From: Caldilineaceae bacterium
GTDB taxonomy: Bacteria; Chloroflexota; Anaerolineae; Caldilineales; Caldilineaceae
Direction: 5' to 3'
Assembly: GCA_026645575.1 (NCBI GenBank)
Contig: JAPKMW010000011.1
Location: forward strand, 1-64,000
Length of the DNA: 64,000 bases
In this document: positions 36,595 through 46,435 of the stretch, piece by piece
How the letters are laid out: the number at the start of each line of letters is the position of its first letter
Numbering within the stretch: the stretch's first letter is position 1
Position numbers and translations under genes: made by a program
The notes under the pieces: model-generated
What the model was told of the DNA's origin: nothing
The model's input: the letters and a program-made list of their open reading frames with translations, nothing else
The model's database searches: none

Positions 36595-37590
36595 CTATTT
36601 GGGCGGCAACCGGTGCGGCCAGAGAGCAAAACCACCCAGCCATAAGCCAATTAACCCTAGCACCACATCGCGCAGGCGGATGAGCAAACTCATGCTGAGA
36701 CCAGCCGCCGGTGACAAGCCGAGGGCTGTCGTCGCCAGGGCCAGACCGGCTTCCAGTGCGCCCAATCCGGCTGGCATGGGCAACAGAATGGCAACACGCA
36801 TGGCAAAGAGCAAGGTCATGGCCTGGGTAAAACTGAGATCCAGTTCTAGCGCCGCGGTCATATACCAGAATTCGCCGATCAACGCCACCCAACTCAGCAG
36901 CGAAACCGCGCTGGCAGCCAGAAAGAGCGCCGGTTTGCTGCGCCAGAGATCCACCATTTGCCCAAGGCTTTGCTTGAGCATCGCCAACCACTGGGCAAGA
37001 CGCCCTGAACGCTCCTGGTGGCCTACTCGGTACGCCAGCCGCTGCCGGCCCACCCAAACGACAAGTGCAACCAGAGGGAGGAAGAGCAGTACGCTGACCA
37101 GCCCGGTGCGTGGCTGGGAAAGCAGCGTTGTCGTCAGCACCTCTTGTTGCAGGATCAAAAAGGCGCCACCGGCTAAGACGGCAAAGTTGACGGTCATCTC
37201 CAATACTTTGTCAAGAGTAACAGACGCAATCGCAGTGGCTACCGGCACGCCATGCCGTTGATTGAGGAGATAGACCTGAAGAGGTTCGCCGCCAAAGTGG
37301 GGGCCAGGGGTAAAATAGCTGACAGCAAAGGCGGCCACGCGGTAACGCAGCAGCGCGGAAAAGGGCACAAGGTAGCCCAGACCGTAGAGAAAGAGCCACC
37401 AACGGCTGGTCAGCGTCACCAGGACGACCAGATTTGCCGCCATCAACCAGGCGCCCTTACGCCAGGTAAGTTGTTGCAGAATTTGCGCAATCTCGGTCAG
37501 GGCGATAGTGTGGAAGAGCCACCACCCGAACAGCAGGAGACAAAGGCATAAAGTAAGTTGGCAGCCAAGCCGTAAGGGCTGCACCTTCAT
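36595..37590 (-). CDS. Lysylphosphatidylglycerol synthase-type transmembrane protein (UPF0104 flippase family)
   Basis: This is a 331-residue integral membrane protein with about eight hydrophobic segments, matching the MprF/AglD2-like LPG-synthase TM family (PF03706). The conserved core FAVSYFTPGPHFGGEPLQVYLLNQRHGVP and ATAIASVTLDKVLEM are visible, as is the late PAGLGALEAGLAL. It has no aminoacyl-transferase domain. Its start overlaps the stop of the CDP-alcohol phosphatidyltransferase gene by four bases, so the two probably act together in polar-lipid or glycolipid synthesis and flipping. Confidence 0.85.
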   Translation of the reverse strand: MKVQPLRLGCQLTLCLCLLLFGWWLFHTIALTEIAQILQQLTWRKGAWLMAANLVVLVTLTSRWWLFLYGLGYLVPFSALLRYRVAAFAVSYFTPGPHFGGEPLQVYLLNQRHGVPVATAIASVTLDKVLEMTVNFAVLAGGAFLILQQEVLTTTLLSQPRTGLVSVLLFLPLVALVVWVGRQRLAYRVGHQERSGRLAQWLAMLKQSLGQMVDLWRSKPALFLAASAVSLLSWVALIGEFWYMTAALELDLSFTQAMTLLFAMRVAILLPMPAGLGALEAGLALATTALGLSPAAGLSMSLLIRLRDVVLGLIGLWLGGFALWPHRLPPK

Positions 37591-38807
37591 GTGCTGCGCT
37601 CTTCACGTTTGCCGAAGTGAGTGCGCAAGATTGGCTCTTCCGGTTGCCAGCGGGTAAACCACCAATTCCCCAGATGAGTCACGATGCTGGCGGCGGTAAA
37701 CAGGAGCGCATTTTCATACCAGACAAAGCCATGCGTCCAAATATCGAGGCAGGCAAGATAGAGCAAGGCAAGGGCTGCAATGCGGATGGCAATTCCCCAC
37801 AGCACGCACAAGGCGGCCATCACAAACAGCGCCACCAACAATGGCAACACCCACGGAGCAACGATGCCGATCTGACGGAGGTATGGTCCCCAATTGGGAT
37901 ACGTTTGCGCTTCATGCCAGAGAATCAGCACCGTCAGAACAACCGCTACCAGCCGCGCAACAAGCGGGAGCCACCCTTCAAAGAAGGTTTTCATGGTGGT
38001 GCGCCAGCGTTGATAGCCGGCAGAATCGGGGTCGATGAGATGGCTGACCACCAGCCAATCGCGGCCAAAGCTATAGATCAGGGGGATGGCAAAGAGGTAG
38101 CCGGCCAGTGTACTCAGTGGCGGCGTAAAGACTGGCCATAACATAACGCTGATAAAGCCAGTTTGATAGGCGGCGATAACGCGTCGGTTGTCACTGGGCG
38201 GCAGGTCGCGGTTGGGTTTGCCGGCACGTGTCCGCAGCCACATGCCCAACACAAAAAGCTGACGGCTCACCGCCAGCACCAGATACCAAACCGGCAGCAC
38301 CCCGTATTGTACACACAACAGCACCGCCACCAGCAAATCCAGGCCATCAAACTCAATGTCAAGGATGGCGCCCAGTTTGGTGTCGTGGCGGGTGATGCGC
38401 GCCACATAGCCGTCAAAACAGTCGATCAAGCGCGAGATGGTGAAGAGAATGGCCGGCAACCAGAGAAACGGCTCCGGCGGGCGGGGCGAAAAAAGAAAGC
38501 CGGTGAGCAGCAGCAGCAGCAGCCCGCGCGCCATCGTCATCGCGTTGCCATAGCCCAGCGTCGGCAACAACGGGCCATTTTCCCCCCGGCGGTTGTGGTG
38601 TAGGTTGCTCCCCAGAATCGTCAGCGCGACGACCAACATCACGCCGGCCAGTAACAGCCAGCGGCCAGGATAGGCATATTGCCAATAAGTCAGCGTCCAA
38701 TAGCCAAGGAGCCAGATCAAGAGGTAGACCCCTGCAGCCAGGCTCCAGCGTCGTAGTAAGCTTGATGGTTGGTTAAGTAGCGTTGACATAGGCCGTTCTG
38801 TTACCAT
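37587..38807 (-). CDS. CDP-alcohol phosphatidyltransferase family protein
   Basis: This is a 406-residue membrane enzyme with the diagnostic D-x2-D-G-x2-A-R-x8-G-x3-D-x3-D motif, seen as DCFDGYVAR followed by GAILDIEFD (about residues 138-163). It should transfer a phosphoalcohol from CDP-diacylglycerol or a CDP-activated donor to an alcohol acceptor. It is about twice the length of PgsA-type enzymes, with a C-terminal half of four to five extra membrane segments of unknown role. Its ATG overlaps the previous gene's TAA (TAATG), and it overlaps the flippase gene downstream, so three genes are coupled. Confidence 0.87.
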   Translation of the reverse strand: MVTERPMSTLLNQPSSLLRRWSLAAGVYLLIWLLGYWTLTYWQYAYPGRWLLLAGVMLVVALTILGSNLHHNRRGENGPLLPTLGYGNAMTMARGLLLLLLTGFLFSPRPPEPFLWLPAILFTISRLIDCFDGYVARITRHDTKLGAILDIEFDGLDLLVAVLLCVQYGVLPVWYLVLAVSRQLFVLGMWLRTRAGKPNRDLPPSDNRRVIAAYQTGFISVMLWPVFTPPLSTLAGYLFAIPLIYSFGRDWLVVSHLIDPDSAGYQRWRTTMKTFFEGWLPLVARLVAVVLTVLILWHEAQTYPNWGPYLRQIGIVAPWVLPLLVALFVMAALCVLWGIAIRIAALALLYLACLDIWTHGFVWYENALLFTAASIVTHLGNWWFTRWQPEEPILRTHFGKREERST

Positions 38808-40576
38808 TAATCCTGGCGTGGCCTGGCATGGCAGGCCACGGTTACAATCGCATCCAGTTTTTCTCGAATCTCAGGGGCAATCTGCTCCTTGACGAGGAAA
38901 CGGGCAAGAATATGATAATCACTTTTCCGTAAAAGATTGGGCAACCCTAATTTAGTAAAATAGCGCCGAAACAGGGGGTCGAGAAAATCATCGGTCACTT
39001 TCGTATCCGGTGACCAGGGGGTAAGATTGCGTAAGGTTTCCAACGATGTCGCAACTTCGTCAATAGCGCTTTGCATAGCGGCTAACCTTCGCTCACTTTC
39101 AGCAAAGTCGAAAAGTGTATCACCGGCGACCTCATGGCGCGCATAGGAGAGTAACACTTCTGGTTGGCAGAGATAATTTTCGATCTCGCGCCGTTGCCAC
39201 ATGAGCGCGGTTGCGCCCAGACCATCCGGCAAGGGTTGGCTTAACCGATCAAAAATTGCCACGCCCACCAAATCAGCTTTAGCTTCACGCAGACCCCAGA
39301 AATGTTTGCGTACTTCGTTTGGCACGTTCCCGACATAGACCACGAAAGGGCGTTCAAGGTAGGGAACGACAGGATGGGCTAGGCTCTCGGCAAAGGAGCG
39401 TAAGATCGCCAGATCAGTCGAACCTTCCAAATAGAGAACCCAACCGGTCTGTTCAGCTTGGTAATAGTGATCAAAGCCGATCTCACGTAGCGCTTTGACA
39501 ACCTGTGTTCCCCGGTCATCAATTCGATGGGGTTGCCCGACAAAAGCAATGACAATGTCACGATCCGCCGCTTCATTCAAAACAACTTCGGAGTGGCTGG
39601 CAGCAATGATCTGCGATCCCTGTTTTTGGGCAATAGTGGTGAGCAGTTGATACATCTGTCGTTGACGGAGGATTTCCAGGTGGGCATCCGGCTCATCCAA
39701 CAGTAAGACTGCACCAGGATTGGCGTAGAGATGCGTCAGTAACAAGAGTGTTTGTTGCAAACCACGACCAGCAGAGGATAGGTCTAGCTGCGCCCCCGAT
39801 GGTTCTTCATAAGCCATCGTAATCTCGCCCCGCTCAACAAGGTAATGGGGCGCCAACAATTTTACACCGAAGATCTGTTGAATATAAGTCACCACTGTCT
39901 GCCAGGTTTCCTGCCCATCCGTTTCCGCATAGATTTGGTAACAAAGGTTCCTCAATACTTGCGCGGTTTGTCCTTCACCTAACAAGACATTGATGCGCCC
40001 TGGTTCCCATTTTGGTTCAACCGCTGTCAAACCCGACATTGGCGGGAGAAAGACGACACGGATTGCTGCCGCAGCAGCAGGGATACTCATGCGCTCCATC
40101 TGAGCACCATTTTGTTGACGCAGTGGGCGACAATAAAACGATTCTTGGTTGGCATAATCGAATTCAAGGCCGCAACGCCACGGGCTACCGTTACTTACAC
40201 CTTCGACCAGAATGTCAATGCGGATATTTTGCGTCTGTTGACGTTTTCCACCAGCCGATTCGCCTCGTTCTACCTTGCGGACATGAAGATTACGCCAGAG
40301 AAGATTGGCATCAGGGACCGGAATGGCAATGAGATCCCGGCGGTTAATCGTCACACCGGGGCGTTGACGCGGGGTCTGATCCTGTGCGTGTTCCCCGTGG
40401 TCAGGTAAACCACGTTTCGCAATCCATTGCCGTAAGCCAATTTCCCATAAGGCGAGGGCTTGCAATGCTGTCGTTTTGCCAGAGTTGTTTGGACCGATAA
40501 AAACAACTGTGTTGCCTAATTCGATCTCAACATTGTTTAATTTTTTGAAGTTGCGGATCTGCAATTTGGTTAACAT
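38807..40576 (-). CDS. OLD-like AAA ATPase with TOPRIM/DUF4435-like C-terminal domain
   Basis: This is a 589-residue protein with an SMC/ABC-type ATPase head: Walker A GPNNSGKTT (28-36), the signature-like SSAGRGLQQTLLLL, Walker B VLLLDEPDAH and IAASHSEVVL. A TOPRIM-like region follows: YLEGSTDLAIL with the catalytic Glu, VAIFDRL, and WQRREIENYL typical of DUF4435/OLD proteins. The second Asp of the usual DxD is replaced, so nuclease activity is doubtful. Proteins of this class act in anti-phage defence (OLD, Gabija-like), but none of the usual partners is next to it. It is co-transcribed with the downstream lipid-enzyme gene. Confidence 0.8.
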   Translation of the reverse strand: MLTKLQIRNFKKLNNVEIELGNTVVFIGPNNSGKTTALQALALWEIGLRQWIAKRGLPDHGEHAQDQTPRQRPGVTINRRDLIAIPVPDANLLWRNLHVRKVERGESAGGKRQQTQNIRIDILVEGVSNGSPWRCGLEFDYANQESFYCRPLRQQNGAQMERMSIPAAAAAIRVVFLPPMSGLTAVEPKWEPGRINVLLGEGQTAQVLRNLCYQIYAETDGQETWQTVVTYIQQIFGVKLLAPHYLVERGEITMAYEEPSGAQLDLSSAGRGLQQTLLLLTHLYANPGAVLLLDEPDAHLEILRQRQMYQLLTTIAQKQGSQIIAASHSEVVLNEAADRDIVIAFVGQPHRIDDRGTQVVKALREIGFDHYYQAEQTGWVLYLEGSTDLAILRSFAESLAHPVVPYLERPFVVYVGNVPNEVRKHFWGLREAKADLVGVAIFDRLSQPLPDGLGATALMWQRREIENYLCQPEVLLSYARHEVAGDTLFDFAESERRLAAMQSAIDEVATSLETLRNLTPWSPDTKVTDDFLDPLFRRYFTKLGLPNLLRKSDYHILARFLVKEQIAPEIREKLDAIVTVACHARPRQD

Positions 40577-40622
40577 GGCGATATTATATACTACTTATTT
40601 CGGCTATGCCAGTCACCCATCA

Positions 40623-42824
40623 TCAATACTTCAAGCGGGCAAAATAGGTCTGTTGCGCGGCGTGGATGGCTTGCCCTAATGTCGTAATTCCCTGAGTGTG
40701 CAGTAGCGGGATCAGGCGCAGGAAAATTTCTGCCGTCACAAAAGCGTCCCCTAATGCCGTGTGGCGACCGACCATGGTCACGCCCAGCCGATCGGCCAGC
40801 GCTTCCATGCTGTGGTTATCGCCATCAGGGTGGATGACCGCCGAGAGCAGCAGTGTGTCAAGAACCGGGTTGCTCACCTTGACGCCGGTGATTGGTTCTT
40901 CGGTTTCAAAGAGGCGCAGATCAAAGGCAACATTGTGGCCGACCAACACCGTCTCTTCGGCAAAGCGCAAAAATTGGGGCAGCACCTGCTGGATGGGCGG
41001 CTGGCCGCGCACCATCGCGTCGGTGATGCCATGCACTTCTTCGGCAGCCGCCGGCATCGATCGTTCCGGATCGACCAGTTGATCAAAGAGTTCCTGGCGC
41101 AGCAAGCGACCATTGACAATCCGCACGGCGCCAATCGACACAACGCGATCATGGGTCGGATCAAGCCCGGTGGTCTCGGTATCAAAGACGGTATAGGGTA
41201 GTGCGCTCAACGGGCGATCAACCAACGCACTGGGCTGGCTCTCCTGCGGAAAGAGGTTGAAGTCATAATATTCTGGGCGACTGACCGGCGCAGCGTGGAC
41301 GGGTGGCGATAGCAGCGCAGGCCGGCTCGTCGCCAAGGGCAAAAGCAAGCGAAAATAGCTCTGCTCGGTGGCCGGGTCATGTTGAAACCAGAGTTCACTG
41401 CCATGGCGCTCGGCCACTTCACGCAAGGTGAAGGTTGCGTCGCCGGCATCCACAGTCGAAGCCCGCTCTTTCCAATCCAGCCACGCTGTAATGGCGACGT
41501 TCCGGCTTGACCAACGTACATCCAGGGTGGCAAAGCGCCGCTGTTTGGCGTTGGGTTGATCGGTGGGTTGATCGGTGGGTTGAGCAGTGGATTGATCAAC
41601 GTGAAGCGGCTGTAACCCCAGATGGAGGTGGGTTACTTGAAACGTTGCCTGCAAATCGCGTACTGCCGTGGTCAGGCCATGGACGATGGCGTAGTTATCC
41701 ACCCGCAGCCAAAGATCTGCCGGCGGCGAACTTTCCACCGTTACACCTGTCATCTGTGCCAGGTGGTGTTGCAGCGCGCCCAGGAGATCCGCCGCCGCCA
41801 TTGTTTCATGACGCCACTGGGCGCGCAGATCATCGGCAAACTCGTGCATGGTTTGATCCAGTTCACCGCTGAGGGCGCTTGACTCATCGCTAATGATCTG
41901 CTGAAAACGCGTCAGTTGTGCAGCGGGCATGGTGGGAAATTGCTCTAGCGTTTCAATGGCGACCCGAATGTTGGCTAGCCCACCCCGGAAGCGTTCGGTC
42001 AACCGCTGCAAGAGAAAATCGCGCCGGCTACTGGCGGTGATCCCTTGCGTCATATCCTGCAAGGTCAGCACAAAACCCGTGAGTGTGGCCGCTTTGTCGA
42101 GCAACGGGGCCATGCGAATGCGCAATAACGCCCCGTTGGCCGTAGCGGCGATAAAACTGGTGCGCGGCTCCCGTTCAGCACCGGCAACCGGCGGCGCCGC
42201 CCGATTTTGTAGATGGCTTATTTGCAGATGGCTCAAGCCGTAACTAATCGCATTGCGGTCGAGCAAACCGAAGATCGACCGCCCCAGGCCGATAAAGCCG
42301 CTGCTGCTGTTGGCTGGTGGGTTGAGTAGGTGGCGCGCCTGTTGATTATAGAGCAAAATCCGCCCATCCAGGTTGCAGACAATCACACTGTCGGTCAACT
42401 CCCCCATGATGGCCGCCAGGCGATTGTGTTCTTCTTCCAGGTCGGCGCGCGCGCGCCGGATGCCTTCATCGCGATCCTGCTGCAAGGTTTGTACTGTTTC
42501 AGCGAATTCGTTAATGGTGGCAGCCAATGCCCGCACGGCGGCTGTACCTTGCGGTGTCACTCGCCGGTCGGGGTTGGTATGGCGGATCAGGTGCGCTTCC
42601 TCTTGCAAGGTTTTCACCTGCAAGAACCAGGCGCGACCAAAGCGGTACAACCAGCTTCCGCTGCCCAACACCAATAGCGCCAGCAGCAGCGGAATGGCCC
42701 AGGCCAACGGTGACGATGCCGGTAACGCGATCCAGCCGGCCAAACCCCAACCGGTCAAACCGCCAAGCAACAGCAGAAAGAGTGCAGTGATCGTTAGCAG
42801 GTCGCTAACTTGGGAGCGGCGCAT
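40623..42824 (-). CDS. Membrane PAS-pseudokinase fused to DEDDh 3'-5' exonuclease
   Basis: This is a 733-residue protein. Two membrane segments (about 10-62) are followed by a HAMP-like linker (about 62-120), a PAS domain (about 135-250, [24 protein letters not shown]) and a histidine-kinase-like region with no H-box histidine ([19 protein letters not shown]) and a poor ATPase lobe. A PTDQ linker leads to a DnaQ/PolC-like exonuclease (about 545-720): [20 protein letters not shown] and HTALGDA supply the DEDDh residues. Homologous fusions are known next to acetate permease/DUF294/acs genes in Proteobacteria, as here. It overlaps the start of the receiver gene by 20 bases. Confidence 0.85.
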   Translation of the reverse strand: MRRSQVSDLLTITALFLLLLGGLTGWGLAGWIALPASSPLAWAIPLLLALLVLGSGSWLYRFGRAWFLQVKTLQEEAHLIRHTNPDRRVTPQGTAAVRALAATINEFAETVQTLQQDRDEGIRRARADLEEEHNRLAAIMGELTDSVIVCNLDGRILLYNQQARHLLNPPANSSSGFIGLGRSIFGLLDRNAISYGLSHLQISHLQNRAAPPVAGAEREPRTSFIAATANGALLRIRMAPLLDKAATLTGFVLTLQDMTQGITASSRRDFLLQRLTERFRGGLANIRVAIETLEQFPTMPAAQLTRFQQIISDESSALSGELDQTMHEFADDLRAQWRHETMAAADLLGALQHHLAQMTGVTVESSPPADLWLRVDNYAIVHGLTTAVRDLQATFQVTHLHLGLQPLHVDQSTAQPTDQPTDQPNAKQRRFATLDVRWSSRNVAITAWLDWKERASTVDAGDATFTLREVAERHGSELWFQHDPATEQSYFRLLLPLATSRPALLSPPVHAAPVSRPEYYDFNLFPQESQPSALVDRPLSALPYTVFDTETTGLDPTHDRVVSIGAVRIVNGRLLRQELFDQLVDPERSMPAAAEEVHGITDAMVRGQPPIQQVLPQFLRFAEETVLVGHNVAFDLRLFETEEPITGVKVSNPVLDTLLLSAVIHPDGDNHSMEALADRLGVTMVGRHTALGDAFVTAEIFLRLIPLLHTQGITTLGQAIHAAQQTYFARLKY
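41554..41602. repeat. 12-bp tandem repeat coding a PTDQ linker
   Basis: Four imperfect 12-bp units (TTGATCGGTGGG and variants) lie in frame inside the exonuclease-fusion gene and encode an [11 protein letters not shown] linker. The repeat unit is a multiple of three, so copy-number change would alter linker length without a frameshift. Confidence 0.75.
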
Positions 42825-43194
42825 GAGTTTTGTTTAACTGGCTTTCCACCTCGGCAAGCAGCGCTTTGGTTGAAAAGGGTTTGGTGATATAGGCATCAGC
42901 GCCCAACGCCAACCCTTTGGTGATCTCCACTTCGCGCCCCTTGGCTGTGAGCATCACGACCTTGATGTGGCGCCACGCTGGCGTTTGCCGAATGCGTTGA
43001 CAGATGTCAAAGCCATTCATGCCGGGTAACATCACATCCAACAGAATCAGATCGGGCGCAAAGTTGGCAATTTTCGCCAGCGCCTCATCACCAGTGCGCG
43101 CAATGTCCACCGTATAGCCGGCCTGTTCCATCAAAAATTCCAACGAAATGACGATGTTGGCCTCGTCATCGACGATTAACACTTTTCTCGACAT
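42805..43194 (-). CDS. Stand-alone response-regulator receiver protein
   Basis: This is a CheY-like single-domain protein of 129 residues. The acidic pocket is D9-D10, the phospho-acceptor D53 ([11 protein letters not shown]), switch T83, and K105 (TKPF). There is no output domain. TAGGAG precedes the ATG. It lies directly downstream of the symporter-histidine kinase gene, the obvious phosphodonor, and overlaps the exonuclease-fusion gene. It probably signals by protein contact rather than DNA binding. Confidence 0.93.
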   Translation of the reverse strand: MSRKVLIVDDEANIVISLEFLMEQAGYTVDIARTGDEALAKIANFAPDLILLDVMLPGMNGFDICQRIRQTPAWRHIKVVMLTAKGREVEITKGLALGADAYITKPFSTKALLAEVESQLNKTHAPLPS

Positions 43195-43215
43195 GCGTAC
43201 TCCTAATTGGTCGGG

Positions 43216-43307
43216 TAGTCCGTAGTCCAGCGTCGTGTGGTGGCGGCAATTAGCTCGCTATGTAATTAACTACGGACTCTGGACTCTGGACTTTGGACTA
43301 CGGACTA
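43216..43307. repeat. Heptanucleotide GGACTNN tandem with inverted partner
   Basis: At 43272-43307, GGACT recurs every seven bases (five copies). TAGTCCGTAGTCCA at 43216-43229 is the inverse of 43294-43307, giving a 14-bp stem around a 64-base loop. It lies between the symporter-kinase stop and the receiver start. Confidence 0.75.
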
Positions 43308-46061
43308 TACTCCATCCAATGGCAACGTAAAGCGAAACGTCGCCCCTTCACCGGGGGCGCTTTCCACCCAAAGGGCGCCACCATAGTGAGCGATGATCTG
43401 TTTGCTGATCGGTAAGCCTAAACCGGTGCCTTGGGGTTTGCCATTGGTATGATCATGCACCTGGCGAAATTTGTCAAAGATACGTTGCTGCTCCTGATGG
43501 CTGATGCCAGGGCCGTTATCCTGAACACTCACCTGCAAGGTGTCACCCGTGTCTTGCAAGGTCAGCCGGATGACACCGTTACCAGCCTGGCAAAACTTGA
43601 TGGCGTTGGAGAGCAGGTTGAGCAAAACCTGGGTAATGCGATCCCGATCCACCACCACCGGCGGCAGATGTTCCGGCGCCGTGATTTCGACCAGAATCCC
43701 TTTGTCGCTGATCAACTGTTCGGTCGAGGCGAGGGCGTCGTGGATCAAATCGCGCAGATCGACCGTATCCGTGTTCCAGTCAGCGGCGCCGGCTTCCAGT
43801 TTTGCCAGATCCAACACCTGGTTGATCAGCCGCGTTAACCGCTCACTCTCCTTGAGAATAATTTCCAGAAAGTGGCTGCGGCGGTCAACCGGCAGATCCG
43901 GGTTGTCGTGCAAGATTTCAGAAAAGGCGCGAATGGAGGTCAGCGGCGTGCGTAGTTCATGGGTGACGGTCGAGATAAAATCATCCTTGAGTCGGTCCAA
44001 CTCCTGCAAACGTTCGTTGGCCGCGCGCAATTCAGCGGTGGCGGCTTCCAGTTCCAACGACTTTTGCTCCAACTGCTGGGAACGCTGCTCCAGTTGCCGG
44101 CTATAGGCGATCACCTGTGACGTTTCATCGAGCATCCGCATCACTTCATCCAGGGTGAGCGCTTCCTCCTTGACCACCGACGCAATCGCCACGCGGGCCG
44201 AAGCTGCGCCCATGGCGCCGGCCAGCAACCGTTCGGCATGTTGCACCAATTCGGCGTCGGCATTGAGGGTCTTGCTCCAATCCAGCCCCCGTTGGCGTGC
44301 ATAGACGGCTAAGGCCGCGTCGGCGCGCCGTTCCCCCAGGAAGCGCCCCAACAATTGACGGAGCGCTTGTACAGTGGCGGTGCCACGCCAGAGCGCCAGG
44401 GTCCCCTGGTTGGCGGCATAGTTAAAGCTATCGACAAAGAGCGATGCCTGACTATGCTCCAGCACACTCTGCCGCCCCATTAGCGAGACCACGGTAAACA
44501 ACCCCACGTTGACCAACATGCTCCACACCAGCGAATGGGCCACCGGATCAAGATTCTCGATGCCTAATAATTGATAGGGGCGCAGGAGAGACAAGCCAAA
44601 GAGACCCACTTCAACAAAATCGGTCGGCAGCCAACCGGACTCGGCCAGGGAAGGCAGCGGCAGGGTATAGCCCCAAACCAGAAAACCGCCGATCAAGCCG
44701 CTGAGCGCACCCAAGCGGGTCGCCCCTTTCCAGTAGATGCCGCCGAGGATGGCTGGCGCAAATTGGGCCACGGCGGCAAAGGAGACCAAGCCAATCGAAA
44801 CAAGCGGGCTGCTCTGTGCGGTCAAGCGAAAGTAAAGATACCCCAGCAGCAGGATCACCGCAATGGCGATGCGCCGAATCGCCAGGATCACGCCACCGAG
44901 ATCGCCCCGTTCATGGAGCGGTAACATGCGCAAGCCCAGCACCAACGGCATGACCAGATCATTCGAGACCATCGTACTCAGCGCCACGGTTTCGACGATC
45001 ACCATGCCGGTGGCCGCGGAGAAGCCACCCAGGAAGACGAGCAGCGCCAATGCCTCCTGCCCTTCCGCCATTGGTACGGTCAGCACAAAGGTGTCGGCGT
45101 CCACCTTGCCGTCGGGGAAATGGAGCAGGCCGCCAAAGGCGATGGGTAGCACAAAGATATTGATGACCAACAGGTAGAGTGGAAAGAGCCAGATCGCTTT
45201 ATTAAGATGGCGTTCATCGACATTCTCGACCACCGCCACCTGAAACTGACGGGGCAGAAACATAATCGCCATCATCGAGAGCAGCAACAACGCCGCCCAG
45301 CCACTGTAACTGTTCGTGGCGCTGCCCATGGTAAAGAGTTCGCGCAGCGCCGGGTCCGCCGCCGCTTGCTGAAAGAGATCGCCAAAGCCGTTGTAGACGC
45401 CAAAGGTCACAAAGATGCCTACAGCCAGAAAGGCCAGTAATTTGATCACTGATTCAAAGGCAATGGCGGCGACCAATCCCTCGTGATGCTCAGTCACATC
45501 CAGGTGGCGCGTGCCAAAGAGAATGGCAAAGGCGGCCAACACCAGCGCCACATAAAACGCCGTATCCGCCGCCGTCGTTGTCACGGCGCTTTGGCCGGCA
45601 GCCGTCAAATCAGCATGGTTCCAGATCAGGGTAAAGCTGGTCGCCACCGCTTTGAGTTGGAGCGCAATATAAGGCACAATCCCCACCACGGCGATAAACG
45701 TTACCAAGCCGCCCAGCGTAATACTCTTGCCATAGCGTGAGGCGATAAAGTCGGCAATCGAGGTGATGCGATTCTGCTTGCTGATGCGAATGATCTTACG
45801 CAGGATAAACCACCAGAGCATCGCCATCAACGTTGGCCCGACATAGATGGGCAAAAAATCAGTGCCGCCGCGCGCCGCCCGCCCCACACTGCCATAAAAG
45901 GTCCACGCCGTGCAATAGACTGCCATTGACAACGCATAAACATAGGGATTGCTGATTAGGCTGCGCCCCGCGTCGGCGCGTTTGTCGCCAACATAGGCAA
46001 TGGCGAACAAAATGCCAATATAGCCGAACGAGACGAGGATGATGGTGGTGCCGTTGAGCAT
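43305..46061 (-). CDS. Sodium:solute symporter-histidine kinase fusion, CrbS/CbrA-like
   Basis: This is a 918-residue membrane sensor. The first 520 residues form an SSS-family symporter domain of about 13 segments (DKRADAGRSLISNPYVYALSMAVYCTAWTFYG). A coiled coil (SRQLEQRSQQLEQKSLELEAA) leads to HisKA with the H-box STVTHELRTPLTSIRAFSE (phospho-His near residue 700), then HATPase motifs LNLLSNAIKF, DNGPGIS and GTGLGLPIS. All catalytic boxes are intact. In other bacteria this class (CrbS) senses acetate or related solutes and controls acs; the surrounding acetate genes support that role. Its probable partner is the receiver protein that follows. Confidence 0.92.
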   Translation of the reverse strand: MLNGTTIILVSFGYIGILFAIAYVGDKRADAGRSLISNPYVYALSMAVYCTAWTFYGSVGRAARGGTDFLPIYVGPTLMAMLWWFILRKIIRISKQNRITSIADFIASRYGKSITLGGLVTFIAVVGIVPYIALQLKAVATSFTLIWNHADLTAAGQSAVTTTAADTAFYVALVLAAFAILFGTRHLDVTEHHEGLVAAIAFESVIKLLAFLAVGIFVTFGVYNGFGDLFQQAAADPALRELFTMGSATNSYSGWAALLLLSMMAIMFLPRQFQVAVVENVDERHLNKAIWLFPLYLLVINIFVLPIAFGGLLHFPDGKVDADTFVLTVPMAEGQEALALLVFLGGFSAATGMVIVETVALSTMVSNDLVMPLVLGLRMLPLHERGDLGGVILAIRRIAIAVILLLGYLYFRLTAQSSPLVSIGLVSFAAVAQFAPAILGGIYWKGATRLGALSGLIGGFLVWGYTLPLPSLAESGWLPTDFVEVGLFGLSLLRPYQLLGIENLDPVAHSLVWSMLVNVGLFTVVSLMGRQSVLEHSQASLFVDSFNYAANQGTLALWRGTATVQALRQLLGRFLGERRADAALAVYARQRGLDWSKTLNADAELVQHAERLLAGAMGAASARVAIASVVKEEALTLDEVMRMLDETSQVIAYSRQLEQRSQQLEQKSLELEAATAELRAANERLQELDRLKDDFISTVTHELRTPLTSIRAFSEILHDNPDLPVDRRSHFLEIILKESERLTRLINQVLDLAKLEAGAADWNTDTVDLRDLIHDALASTEQLISDKGILVEITAPEHLPPVVVDRDRITQVLLNLLSNAIKFCQAGNGVIRLTLQDTGDTLQVSVQDNGPGISHQEQQRIFDKFRQVHDHTNGKPQGTGLGLPISKQIIAHYGGALWVESAPGEGATFRFTLPLDGV

Positions 46062-46109
46062 GATCCGGTGATTCGTGTTGCGTGAACTGGGTAGCGACCT
46101 TAGAGATTG

Positions 46110-46181
46110 AGAGATTGGGAGATAGAGAGATTAAGAGATTGGCTAGACAAAATCTCTTAATCTCTCTATCTCCCAATCTCT
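46110..46181. repeat. 31-bp perfect inverted repeat, terminator-like
   Basis: The arms at 46110-46140 and 46151-46181 pair perfectly over 31 bp with a ten-base loop; they are built of GAGATT/GATAGAGA words. The element sits between the small membrane-protein gene and the symporter-kinase gene, both on the minus strand. It would form a very stable mRNA hairpin. Confidence 0.9.
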
Positions 46182-46198
46182 TCGCAAACCGAGTTATT

Positions 46199-46390
46199 CT
46201 ACAATTCAATGACTAACACCATGAGGGCAATCAGCAGCGCCCAGGCAAGAAAGAGATAGACGTAGAGTAGGGGAATGCCCCAGACCATGCCCTCGGTGCT
46301 AAAGAGGGAGAGGATGGGGAAATTGAGTAGTAGACAACCAATGAAAAAGAGGGCGAGCAGCCGTTGGCTGGTCAAGGTGTGGCGATTCAT
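46199..46390 (-). CDS. Small two-segment membrane protein
   Basis: This is a 63-residue protein with two hydrophobic segments (about residues 11-30 and 36-60) and a basic N-terminus, so it is probably N-in, C-in. Very small membrane proteins of this shape often sit before SSS-type genes (DUF3311-like or small-subunit proteins), and this one directly precedes the symporter-kinase. It may be an accessory subunit; that is inference from position. The ribosome-binding site is weak. Confidence 0.7.
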   Translation of the reverse strand: MNRHTLTSQRLLALFFIGCLLLNFPILSLFSTEGMVWGIPLLYVYLFLAWALLIALMVLVIEL

Positions 46391-46435
46391 GGTTTGCCAT
46401 TTCCGCTTTCGCTACTCATACGAATTGCTTCCCCT

